From: Cloeon dipterum
Taxonomy: Eukaryota > Arthropoda > Insecta > Ephemeroptera > Baetidae
Direction of reading: 5' to 3'
Length of the DNA: 64,000 nucleotides
Assembly (NCBI RefSeq): GCF_949628265.1
Contig: NC_088787.1
Location: forward strand, 27,456,501-27,520,500
The translations under genes and the position numbers were made by a program. Each line of letters starts with the position of its first letter. The first letter of the stretch is position 1. Below are positions 51,801 to 63,694 of the stretch, in pieces. Under the pieces are notes generated by a model, which was given only the letters and a program-made list of their open reading frames with translations, searched no databases and was not told the origin of the DNA.

Positions 51801-54800
51801 AGCACCTGCTTCACCCTGAGAGAAGAAAATGATAGTTAGCGTTACAACAAAATTTGAATTAGCTTTTAAACACGCGCTGGTTGTCATCTATTAATAATTT
51901 ATACAACACGCGTATGAAACGCGCAGTAGTATGTAAACGTGATTTAATTTGTTGCAATTTCTCTCACCGGTGCTCCTCGAGGACCTTTTGGTCCAACTCC
52001 GCCACTTGGTCCAGGCAACCCTGGCAAACCCCTTTCGCCGGCCTGTCCTTGAGGACCTCTTGCGCCTGGTGGTCCTTTCGATCCCGGTGACCCTTTTGAC
52101 AAAGACACATGAATAAAAAAAGTTATATAATGTATGATTTAGTTTTGAACTTGAAATTTCTTTTATTCGACCGACAAAAACAAGTAAACAAAGTCAAATG
52201 TAAGTTATTGAATGAAGCACTGCGGCGCAAAATAATTTTCAGCGGACGTCATTCCGCCAGACCTTGCCGATATATCATTAAATTATTGAAATTTCCGGCG
52301 CTGAGAAAGTGCCCTCTACACATACACAATATTTGACGCACCTGCTTCTCCTTTCTGTCCTTCTTGGCCCGTCGCACCCGTAAGTCCTTGTGGGCCTGGA
52401 TTGCCCGGCCTTCCTGATTCTCCAGAGGTGCCCTTTATGCCTGCGAAATGTTGACATGAATTTTTCATTCTTCATTCCAAAAACGGCTTTATCGCAAAGA
52501 CCACGAGGAAAGAAAAATTTTAAATCGCGAACGACAATATTGCTTCAAAGTTGTTTCAATTTACATATTTAGCTGACAAACAGTTCTGTGTTAAAATTCC
52601 ATTATAAAGGTTAGGGAAGCATTAAATTTACTTCCATTACGTTTTCGGATAACAAATAAAATTTTACCTGGAGTGCCAGGTGGCCCCGATTGTCCAGGTG
52701 ATCCAGGGTTACCCTAAAGTAAAAAAGCTTTAATTAAAAACGGTGTTACTTAAAAAATTAAAAATTCATACCGCTAGACCCTGTTCTCCAGGTCGTCCAG
52801 GAGGTCCCATGAGACCAGCGTCTCCTCGCAAACCTTTAAAAATATTAATTAAACGCCATTAATTCTAAATAGAAAAATTAATCGTACCAGGTTCGCCTCT
52901 GGCTCCTTTTGCGCCTGTCAAGCCTGTCAGTCCTGGTGGTCCTTGTTCTCCTGGACTTCCTTTATTCGCAATAATTAAATCAATTATTATTGGTTAATTA
53001 CTTTTATTTTTATTTGTGTTTTACCTGCAACCCCAGGATTGCCCTGGTCTCCTTTTGAGCCTGCGTTGCCTCTTTCACCCTTCAGGCCTGGCAATCCAAT
53101 TAAACCCTGAGGCCCTGGGAAACCCTGAAAACAAGAACAATTAAAACTACGTTCAGATTATGTTTGAAAATTTTACTTGTAATCCCGTCGGGCCCTGAGG
53201 ACCTCGTTCTCCTGGAGATCCGTTAGCTCCATTTTCACCTAAACAATATTTCAATTTAGAACTGCAATCAAATTAGCTCCCATTTAAACTCGCCTCTTGG
53301 GCCTGGTGGACCAGACTCTCCTCTCTCAGCCGGTTCCCCAGGTGGACCAGGTTGGCCCATCTGCAAAATATGGTTTTAGAATATGCTAGATTATATATGT
53401 ATGGAATCACCATTCCAGGCAGACCGCGTTCTCCTTGTCGTCCTTGCGGTCCTTCTACACCAGGGCTTCCTCCGTTGCCTTTCTCGCCTTTGTCCCCAGA
53501 TACACCGGGTAAACCACGCAAGCCGGGCAAACCCTACCAGATCAGCTCAAATATTTAATTCTTCTAAATTTAAATCGAGTTCCCACGTACCACTATTCCT
53601 GAAGGTCCAGAGTGTCCTTTGTCACCCTTCTCACCCGAAGGACCCTGATATTAAAAAAATAAAACATGAAATATCCTGAACCGAGGAGAATATTAGAAAA
53701 TACCGGAGGTCCATCCCCTCCTTGAGAACCAGGTTCTCCTCTTGGTCCCGGAGTTCCCGGAGCGCCCACTGGTCCCCTTTCGCCAGGGTAACCACGCTCG
53801 CCTCTAGAGCCGGCGGAGCCTGTCAGACCAGGTGGACCCGCGACACCAGGTTCGCCATCCTTTCCTGCAGCTCCTTGCAGTCCCATCGCTCCAGGCAAAC
53901 CCTGAATATTTTTGTTTCGTTCAGTTATTAATCATTACTTTCGATATTTATTTAATTCAATTTAATTAATTAAAAAGGTTTTGTCTCACCTGGAATCCTC
54001 TAGCCCCCGGTGGTCCAGGGGGTCCTCTCTCGCCGTCAGCACCCCTAGGTCCCGGTAAACCCTGAGTTCCTGGAGCTCCTTCTTTTCCTGCATCGCCCCT
54101 GGGACCCGGATTTCCAGGGGGCCCCACGTCACCATCTTTTCCTGGTTCACCCTGGAATATTCAATTATAATCATAGCAAAATTGATTCATTGGTTTGTAA
54201 TTTACCGGAAAGCCCTTTTCTCCTGGTAGACCGACAGGACCTATTGGACCTGAGATTCCCTGCAAACCTTGATCGCCTGGTTTCCCGTCTGCTCCTGGAA
54301 GTCCGCGCTCTCCACTGTTCCCTAAAGATTAATTTAGATAAAAAGTACTGTTCCCGAATTAAGTTTTATTATTACCTGGCTTTCCTGCAGGACCAGCTTT
54401 TCCAGGTTGACCCCTCACCCCCTGAAAAATATTATTAATTGTCAGCGTCGAAACAATAATTTCCAACAAAGAATACCTGTGGGCCTGGTGCTCCAGGTCG
54501 GCCAGCATCTCCAGTTGCACCCTTTTGACCCTGAGGGCCAATCGGACCTTTGTCACCAACATGTCCTACGGTTAAATAAAACTGATTGCAATTCACACTA
54601 TACAACGTAAGTATCCCAATCAACCTTTTGGCCCAGAGGGACCATCAGCTCCTGGCAGACCTCGACCTCCGCTAGGTCCTCTTTCTCCCACAGGGCCCAT
54701 AGGACCTGGTGGGCCATCAGATCCTACACAGACAATTTTTTTACAACGAGTACATCTTCATTTTTTTATATTTAGATGACCGCTATATCCGAATGACATA

Positions 54801-57800
54801 TTCAAATCACTATCAACGGAAATTCAAATTGAGGAACGTAAGTGCGCAAATCGTATGAATAAGCAATATTATCTTACCTCTCTTGCCACGTTTCCCCTCA
54901 GATCCTGGTGGCCCAGGGATACCTCTGGGGCCGGGTGTTCCAGCTACAAATTTATTTATTTAGTTTTTTAAAAGATATAATTAAATACCGATACATAAAA
55001 TAAAATGATGAATTCCATTTTTTTACACACACGCCGAATTAGTATAATCTAGAAATGAATGGTTAAATAAGGCATTGTTTGCTTAGCAACATAATATCAC
55101 TAATTAACTTTCAGGTTGTTTTCAAAATTAATTGGTTACATCTCCCATAACAATATGTTTTTAACATTTCCACATTTACTAAAAACGGTTTGGATTTAAA
55201 TAAATATCTAAATGTGTTTTCACCTTCGCCTTTCATGCCATTGTCTCCTTTGAAGCCTCTCTCGCCAGAAACGCCCTGGAAAAATTTAGATATAAATCGT
55301 CACAAGCTGCCAAGATCACAAATAATCTTTATATTACAGGTGCACCCTTTGCCCCTGCAGGTCCAGGGCTACCAGCATTTCCAGGCTGGCCTCTAGCTCC
55401 AGGAAAACCTTGAAAAAAATATTGAATTAATTCACAGTCCTAACTGTGACCAAAGGGAATTTTTACCTTGAGGCCCAGGAGGACCTGAAGAACCCTGACT
55501 TCCTTTTTCGCCAGAACTGCCGTCCTTCCCAGGGGGTCCTTGTAAACCTGCTTCTCCGTGTAGACCAGGTCTTCCTGACTCTCCACGAGGACCCTGTAGA
55601 CCAGGACTTCCCTTTGGACCTGAAGCGCCCTGGTCACCTTTCATTCCAGGGGAACCAGGGAATCCTGGTGATCCAGGCTTGCCGATTTCACCCTGAAAAA
55701 CGTCAAATTAAAATTAAAATTTGATTTGCTACTTTTAGATTGAGGTTCACTCTCCGTTGCTTTAAATTGTTTGTTTTAAATTTTTTGTAAAGAATTTTAC
55801 CGGTGCTCCAGGAGGTCCAGCCGTGCCATCAATACCACGCAAACCGGGTGAACCTTTCCCGAAAAGAATTAAAATAATTATTTTGCAGTCGTAACAAATA
55901 ACGTATAACAAAACCTGGCGGTCCTTCTCGTCCCCTTTCTCCTCTGGATCCTGCGGGCCCCATCGGTCCGATGGGTCCATTCGGTCCAGGTCCGCCTGAA
56001 GTGAATGATATAAGTTTAAATATCGCTCAGACTATTTTCCCGCAAACTCACCTGGCGCTCCCTTCTCGCCGTCTTTGCCCTGTTCGCCTTTAGCTCCATC
56101 CAGGCCCGGGAACCCGCGATGTCCTTTAACTCCCGGCAACCCTGGCATGCCAGGCATTCCCCTCTGGCCTGGAGGACCTGGCGCGCCAACACTGCCCGCC
56201 TCACCATCATCTCCCGATTCGCCCTAAAGGAAAATATAACATGCCAAGTAAATATCGCTTCTTTCGATTATTCGTCACTCCAGCTTGTTTGCTTAAAACG
56301 TGTTTGAAAGACACGCTAGACCATTGGAAAAAATTGAGATTTGTGTTTTTTCAATGGTCACGTGCATTAACATCAAGTCAGGTGCCTCACATGAGCACAA
56401 AGCGAGAGCGAAATGAAAATTAGGTAGATTGCAATCATTGACTTTGAGCAACGTGCGTCACGTTGAGAATCGTACGCGTGAACGACTAAGTTTGATTGTA
56501 TGCAGCCTGCCGGTCACAGGTGTGCGGCGGAATGCATAATTTGAAATTTATATTTTTTCGGCAATAATTCAGTTCTTAACAAAAAAATATATGCGACTTT
56601 TTTGAATTATTTACTGGGCCCACTAGTTAAAATAATTCATGATTTAGACTTATAAATCACTTCCACCGTCATTTAAATTGGCAAAAGGGGGATTTTGAAT
56701 AGTGAATTATACACGAGAGATCCGATAGTTACAACATTTAATTCCTAAATCTCACATCTTTTCCTGGTGGTCCTGGCAAGCCTCTGGGCCCTGCTTGTCC
56801 TGCATTTCCGGTCGGTCCTGGTTCTCCGGTCTCTCCTCTTGGTCCAGGGTAGCCCTGCGGTCCTGGCGGACCAGGGGAACCTGAAATGACGCGCTCGAAA
56901 AACCCCGCCAGACAGACCTTGACAGTATAATATATTACCTGGCGGTCCACGAGGCCCAACTGGTCCCACTTGTGCTTGCAAATACTGGAACGGTTCAGGG
57001 AAAGTGGGTCCTTTGTCACCACTGACTTGCTGCTGCATTGACATCTGCTGTAAATAGCTGGAAACCTACGCAAAAAATAATTTTTAACAGACTTAGATAA
57101 ATTTTTCAAAAGTTGATTTTTCTGATTACATCTGGAGCAAGCCCTGGAGGTCCGGGCAAACCAGGGGTACCTGAAAAGAAAAGATGTTTAAATGGTTGAA
57201 AGTATATTAGATGAGGCGCAAAATTGGAAAACCAAAACTTGCAAGTTTCTTTAAATTTTTAGAACTTTGAACCGTAGTTACAATGTACAGGAACTTAAAC
57301 TTTAATGTTACTGAATAATTTTCAAATTGAATGATGGCGCATTATTTGGAAAATATCGTACCTGGGATGCCTGGTGAACCTGGGTGGCCAGAGTCTCCAG
57401 GTCTTCCTTGCTCGCCGGGTGGTCCAGCACCTCCCTGATTGTTAAAATATTACTAGCCGTTTCACAGTGAGAAAAGCTCTTTACCCTTATTCCAGGGAAC
57501 CCAGAAATAGGCCCTTCGCTGCTCTCCCCAGGCTGAAAAATATTGGAGTCGTGAAAAATTATATTACTTTCGCATTACCAATAAAATTGTGTTTACCACT
57601 GTGTGTGGCCGTTGCTCCTCTGGCTCTAAAATTTAAATAAATTAATCAGTTACATACTCTGTTACGCATCTTCAACGCTCACCTGCACACACGGAACAAC
57701 ATCCTCCGAGTGGAATATATTGGTCACCCGGACAGTCGATTTCAGGACAAACAATCCCTTCACAGTCATTGTCTAAAAAAAATGATAAGTGAAACATTAA

Positions 57801-60800
57801 TCCAAGCATTAGGTGATTTTTTAAATTTTATAAATAATCTAAATAATCTTGAAAGTGACCTTTTGAGCATCCTTCCCGCTGACTACATTCGACACTGCCC
57901 TCCTCGCACATGCACGTGGTACATTTGTCCGGCTGCCACGTGTCTCCGTCTTTGTGTGCCTGTCCCTCAAATATGCACCCAGGCGGCTCCGCTGAAATTC
58001 AAATTTGCGAAAACACTTCGTCACGCTGATTGCAATGCTCACGTGTGATACCAGGCTCCGTATCTGCTTCGGGCGTCCGCTGAGTCGTGGTGGTTGTAGT
58101 AGTGGTCGACGTCGTCGTGGACGTAGGGGTGGTCACAACTGCCGGTCGGGCTGTCGGCCGCGGGGGTTGAGGAGGCCTTTGGGGTGGTGTGGCTGTTGAA
58201 ACAATTTTTGCAATTGACGCTCTCATTAACTTCGGAAATCAAACTTCTTTTTGGGGTGGAAATTAATATTGATGCAGAGAAAATAAAATCATAAAATAGT
58301 AGCTGATCACGCATTTTTTTTATCAGATCGTTATTCAAATCTATTATTTAAAATGAAAGGGGGTATACGAGAAATTTTTTCGTTCCTCGTTTTCCACTCG
58401 TCCCTGTATAGTCAATTGCCTACCAGGTTGCGCAGGAGGAGCTCTTCCAGGGGCTGATGGAGAAGCTGAAATGAATTCGTTCATTTAGATCACGAATCTG
58501 AATGGCTACTAATTTTATTCCGATTGGAATTTGAAATAAGCTGCTAGAATGATTTAATTATGCATGCTCAATTATATCTGCCATTTAAAGCAGTTTCAAG
58601 AAAGGACGATTACCTCGAGACTTTGGTTCAATGGGAACTTTAATTGGAGCTTCATTATTTTTAATGCATATTCCATTGCCATTTAAAAACACTGAATTTG
58701 AATTTTTAATTTAGTGTAATAAATTCTTGGTAAATTGGGAACCAGCCGCAACATAGCATAATAAAGTAAAATGAGCCGCCCGAAGGAGCGGTGAGACTTT
58801 ATTGGAGGCTGTAGAATTTATTTCAACCGCTCTTTCCAATTATAATCGCGGAAATCGAATCAACTCGATTGAAAATTGACGTAACACTGAAGGCCGAAAT
58901 TAGTGTAAACAAATATTAGATATTGAGGCAGACGTGCTGCAGCCGGAGCGATCAGCGTAATCAAAGGGTCATTCCTCGCGTTTGAACTCCGCTCTCGGCG
59001 CCTGGCTGCACCAAAAAACAAACACACACCCGCTCTCCTTTGCTTATTCTCTCAGTGGCTGATTCGATGAGAGACAGAACAGTCATTTCCATCAATGCCA
59101 ATTGAGGAGGAAAATGCCCCCCGCCTTTGTCCGTTAGAATGTCAGAATTTTGTCAGAGTTTGATCGTGGAAATATTTTCTTTCCGCGAGTTCAATTGGTG
59201 TGCATATAATTTTGTTCGAGTAAGTGTAACGTCTCCGTCAATTAAAAGTCTCTTTTCTTGAATTGCACTCCTTCAAAGCATTGTTAAGGGAAATTTCAAA
59301 ACATAGGGTTTCAAACATAATGCTGTAAAATGCAACTTCTTTTCGAATATCGGAAATACAATGTTCACCCAACTTAAATTTAGCGGCAGTTGTTCCTCTT
59401 GGGACGAAATTTTAATTCCCGAATTTATTAAATTTTGCATTCCTTGATCCGCGATTCATGAGTGGTTTTGTAATGTGTGTTATAATAAATCTTTGATGTT
59501 ATAAACGGACTTAAGGAATGTGGCAAAAATTGACATGACATATATGCAGTAATTTACGAATTAAATTGTAAATCACGTATTTTAAAATACTATGTTGACT
59601 ATATTAATATTTTTAAGAGTCAAACTAAAGCGGCACAAATCTTAATATTCCGGTCGCTCCAAAGCAACGGTTTTATATTCTTTTTTCCATGTTGTAGAAT
59701 TGGTGCCGTATCATTGACAATTTAAAAGTGTTTGTTTTGCAAAGGTCGACTTGTGTATTCGTATTTAAATCAGACAGTTTGCGAGCGGAAGCGTGGGAGC
59801 CATGTGTCTGTTCACGTGTTTATTGGTATGCTATTCGCTCACAGTTTCTTATTGTTGCTAATCAAACCAAAATATTTTTAGATGAGCGGAGAAGAGTCAT
59901 TAAAATAATTTTATTCAACTAACAGAAAATTGCATTATATTTTTCCAATGATTTTGTCTGTCTGTGCATTAAAATTCAAGTCATGTACAAACGAAAATAA
60001 ACCCTGGTAACTCACAGAAATTTTAGTCTGAAACGTGTAATTTTAAGAACAATGATTAAAGGCGGATCGAAAATGTCTGTAATGCATTTTTTTCTTTAAG
60101 TGAATGGATGAATTGAACTTAATTATCACTGTCAAAAATTTTCGATCCAAAATTTAAAACAAATCTCTATAATAGTGTTCCCTATTCCAGAATCTTCATC
60201 TGGGCAGGGTCAAATTTCTTTCTTAATTCGGAGCCGTTGAGACTGCTTGCTCGCTGGTGTCAAAGCTGTTAACACCACGGTTCCTAACAACTGCATATGT
60301 GGCAGGCAAAGAAAAAATAAACGCCGACTCTTTTTTGTTACTCGTGTGTGGTGTGAGGCAGCGCTTACAAAACTCTTGAAAAACGGATGGGCTCGATCGA
60401 GAGGACGTCCCGATTCACACACAGCAGCTCTCATCTCAAGTATTATTTAAATGCGCATCAAATATTGAAATACTCCAGACTCTAAATTTATGCCGATTTT
60501 ATCTATTCAATTTAAATCGAGAGCGAGTTTTTATCGCAGACGTTTGACTTTGCAAAACGTCTTGTTGTCGTCATTGTGGATTTGTTCCTCGTCCATTCGC
60601 AGTACCCTATAATTATTATTTATGTAAGAGATTTTCAAATGCATTGAATTCTTAGCAAATGAAGTTTTGAACCAGATTAACCATATCTACTCTATGACCT
60701 CGCCAGAAGACAATAAAGATATAATTAATTAATTAAAATAACGTTTTATTATAGGTTATGATGGCAATGTGTCCAACATGCATAAAAAATCCACGACAAA

Positions 60801-61475
60801 AATTTTAACGGTATAATATATGAGGTAAGATATATCAATATCTCGAATCAAGCAGTTATTTGATAGTCTCGTTTAACCCTTTGAAGTACTCTCATTAAAT
60901 TTAATTTCGAATTTTTTGTAAAAAAATTAAAATATTTTATTTTAAAGCAAAATTTATTCGTCGAATGCTTTTGTGGCTTTTAGTATGCTTTTCACAATGA
61001 ATATTCCTAGCCTGACACATATATGAAAATATATAAGGGGAAAAAACGTTAAACTAAAATTACAAATGCATCTATTAAATTAAATGGATGATATTATTTT
61101 GATAATAAATAACATTTATAGCCAAATTCCTTTTTTTTAAATTTAAAATCATGTTAAAATATATCAAAGTTATTGCTTCAGTAAATTTTCCAGAAGTTGC
61201 GTAATCCTGTATATTTAAAATTTAATTTGCACACAAATTAATATGTACTCTGGCATAATAAATGTTTTTATTTAAGTACAATTTTATTTTAATTATTTCT
61301 TACCTCCCGCATTTCCAGCTGGTGCAGGTTGTCCGTTTTCGTCGTATTCTTCGTAATACTCGTTGTACTCGTCATATTCGTAATTCTCGCCGTTGGCCCC
61401 CTGTCGCTTCTTGGCGAGGCCGACGGCCGCGCAGGCCAGCAGCAGCAGCAGTGGGAGCCACGGAGGACTCCTCAT
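48854..61475 (-). CDS. Fibrillar procollagen alpha chain (VWC + triple helix + COLFI)
   Basis: 43 coding exons: 61475-61304, 58465-58424, 58192-58052, 57991-57860, 57772-57683, 57625-57597, 57532-57485, 57434-57362, 57170-57130, 57065-56939, 56880-56756, 56223-56052, 55995-55915, 55853-55801, 55692-55467, 55408-55338, 55275-55224, 54943-54878, 54723-54625, 54565-54477, 54421-54376, 54321-54206, 54151-53990, 53901-53704, 53644-53591, 53533-53411, 53360-53294, 53238-53177, 53124-53025, 52959-52888, 52833-52772, 52713-52668, 52440-52342, 52092-51968, 51815-51734, 51681-51548, 51492-51277, 51181-51145, 51088-50844, 50783-50582, 49681-49509, 49351-49130, 49000-48854. Total 4719 bases, 1572 residues. 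Order: signal peptide (1-21), acidic Tyr-rich segment, Thr-rich linker, Cys-rich VWC domain (about 120-192), 12-triplet minor helix, Gln/Met-rich telopeptide, main Gly-X-Y helix 290-1303 (338 triplets), C-telopeptide and a COLFI trimerisation domain ending IGSVCFS. VWC points to clade A (vertebrate I/II/III-like). It should form extracellular fibrils. Intron 39 (60 bases) is the least certain junction. Confidence 0.92.
50521..50544. repeat. (ATT)8 microsatellite
   Basis: Eight perfect ATT units in a collagen intron (between exons ending 50582 and starting 49681). No effect on coding is expected. Confidence 0.9.
53239..53293 (-). other. GC-AG intron of the collagen gene
   Basis: The donor after CCAAGAG reads GCGAGT, not GT. 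With the TTTAG acceptor at the other end it gives a 55-base intron that keeps the Gly-X-Y frame (PRG then ENG). The only nearby GT donor (GTTTAA) leads to an in-frame stop. Confidence 0.8.
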
Positions 61476-63530
61476 GACGCCAGCGACTGCGGCCTGTCTG
61501 CCGGCAGCCCGGGCAGCCGCTCGGCCGAAATGCAGCCACGGGGCGGCTGCCTGGGTGGGGAACTCGCCGAGAACCTACGCAAAACCCTTCTGCATCTCCC
61601 TGTTCCTATCCGGCTGGGCAAATGTGGTCCTTCCCGCTCGCATGACGCGTGAATCTGCGATTTGCTTTTGCAACACATCTCGCACATCAATTTGCGCATT
61701 GCATTTGCACATTTAAGCGGCGAGATAAAAGCAGCGTCGTAACTGTGTCAATGTGAATCGCTGGATTCATGAGACTCAAAGTCATGAGAGATGAAATCTG
61801 CCTATGTGTTAATGGCCATTATTAAAAATGTTTTCAATGGTTGCGGGGCCAAAATTAAAATTTTTTCACGTGTTTGTATAGGCGACAGTATAGCTGTTTC
61901 TTCGCCAAAGGTCTATTCAGCAGCACTCGCAAAACAAAATTAACAGCAATTTTCAAAGGATTTTTTAATTCGGTCGTCTCTGTAAGTTTGCTTAGCCCAA
62001 ACAAATCAATAAATTATTATACTGTATAACTGTTGGAAGATGTCACATAAGGCAGGTGTACTCGGCATGAAATGTTTCTAAACGTTTATCGGTGTTTATA
62101 ATAGCAGATTTTTTTCAATAGCTGCAGGAACCTGTCAAAATTAATAAATCATTATTTCCTCCAACTCCAATTTATTCACTCAATTTATTACTCTTTCAAT
62201 TAATATAAAACCTATTTCAACCTTGTTTTCTGCTCCTTGAAAAAGCCAACTCAAAGAGCTGCATTTTATTAGAACTAGCAAATAAGACCTCTTATTTTAC
62301 CTCAAAATTAAAGTTTCCCCAATAGGTTTTTTTTCTGCTTCAACCCTGCCAATTGCACGAATAATTAAAAAGCTAACTCAAGCAGACAGCATTATTGTAA
62401 TAATATATGTTAACTTTAGAACAGTGCTTACAAAGTTAATAAATCGTTCAACATGCCAGCAGACGATGCAAGCGGAGAGCATTCTTTTTCGCCCCCACGC
62501 ATCACTCGCTGATATATTTAACACATCACTCATTATTCAACTTTCAAAGAATTCCTCTCACTCCTATCTACATCAGCGACGACGCTCGTAAAATTCTGCA
62601 GCGCGTCTGCCGGCCGAAAAGCAGCAAAAAACTGGTGATATGATAAACATGGCCACGCATTAAGCAGCAATTAAGCCGTGGACAACAGTGCAGCTTTGTT
62701 CCCGTCTGTGGAGGCCGAGGGTTGCAGCTAGTTTGCCAGTAAATTATACACCGGATTGCCATCTTTTCTATGGTAGAATGCACAGCTTTATTTTTAGATA
62801 TGTGCAAGAATAACAAACAAATCATGATTGAGAAGAATAATAACTAAGCGTTTAACGCTAATTTTAACACAAATTATAGCTGACACTTTTGAAAACAGCC
62901 CGCAAATTCAGTCATATAATATGTAGAATATATTTTTCAAGATAATAAACCAATAACAAATGCTGTTGATGAAATGGAATTCATTTTGAAAAATGATCTA
63001 GCTTTAGTCACAGATGCAATGAAATCAATTTGTGAAAAAAATCAAACACAATGACCAAACTTCAGAGATCACCAATAAATTGGAACTTGATGTTAATTAT
63101 TACAAAAGTGAAACCAACATTTTGATTATTTCAAACCAAAGCATCAATTTATTCTCTTAACTCAAAATTTAAACGTTAAATCACACAGTCTAGAGACGAT
63201 TTTGAGCCAATCGAGAGGAGCACACAGAAGCTGGATACATTTTCAGATTAACAACGCTTACGTCATGTCGTCAACCAGCATCGTGAGCATAATGAACAAA
63301 ACAGGCTGAGGAGCGAGAAGACGGCATGCGTGACTGTAAAAAAACAACGAATTCGGTGCGAGATTGCAAAGAGGGCTGGCTGCAAAGAAACTTCCGATGG
63401 AAGAACCATCTGCACATTGACCTTGGGCGGCAGTGGCAAAAAACAAATTCGGTCGCATATGAAAAGCAATAAATTTTTCTATCAAGTGTGGCGTCGAGTC
63501 AAAATGTTGTTGCTCTTTGGCCGATTGTCC
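61476..63530. other. Intergenic region between collagen and zinc-finger genes
   Basis: The first 250 bases left of the collagen start are moderately GC-rich and should hold its 5' UTR and promoter, though I see no clear TATA box. The rest is AT-rich with no recognised exon. Confidence 0.5.
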
Positions 63531-63694
63531 TCACTTGGCCGCCGGGGTCGCGTTGATCACCGGTACCGAGTTGGGCTTTTCGCGCGCCTCCGAACCTTTG
63601 CCCGCGTTCGGGTGAGTGTTGCGGATGTGTCGCTCCAAATTGTCCTTGCGCCGCACCGGAATATCACATAGCGGACACTTGTACGGCTTTCTAT
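63531..63694 (-). CDS. C2H2 zinc-finger protein, last exon (partial)
   Basis: Last coding exon on the minus strand, entered through a TTGCAG acceptor in phase 1 and ending TGA (63533-63531). After the split codon it encodes 53 residues: RKPYKCPLCDIPVRRKDN, LERHIRNTHPN and a low-complexity tail ending VINATPAAK. The spacing C-x2-C-x12-H-x4-H is a complete classical zinc finger, preceded by a KPY linker typical of tandem fingers, so more fingers probably lie upstream, right of the window. Such proteins are usually nuclear DNA-binding regulators. The finger alone does not identify the family; short C-terminal tails after the last finger are common in insect regulators. Confidence 0.8.

Noticed and set aside
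50844..57170. The many regular Gly-X-Y exon repeats as a tandem DNA repeat or CRISPR-like array
   Set aside because: The periodicity is codon-level (9 bases) from collagen coding, interrupted by variable introns; no repeat-spacer structure.
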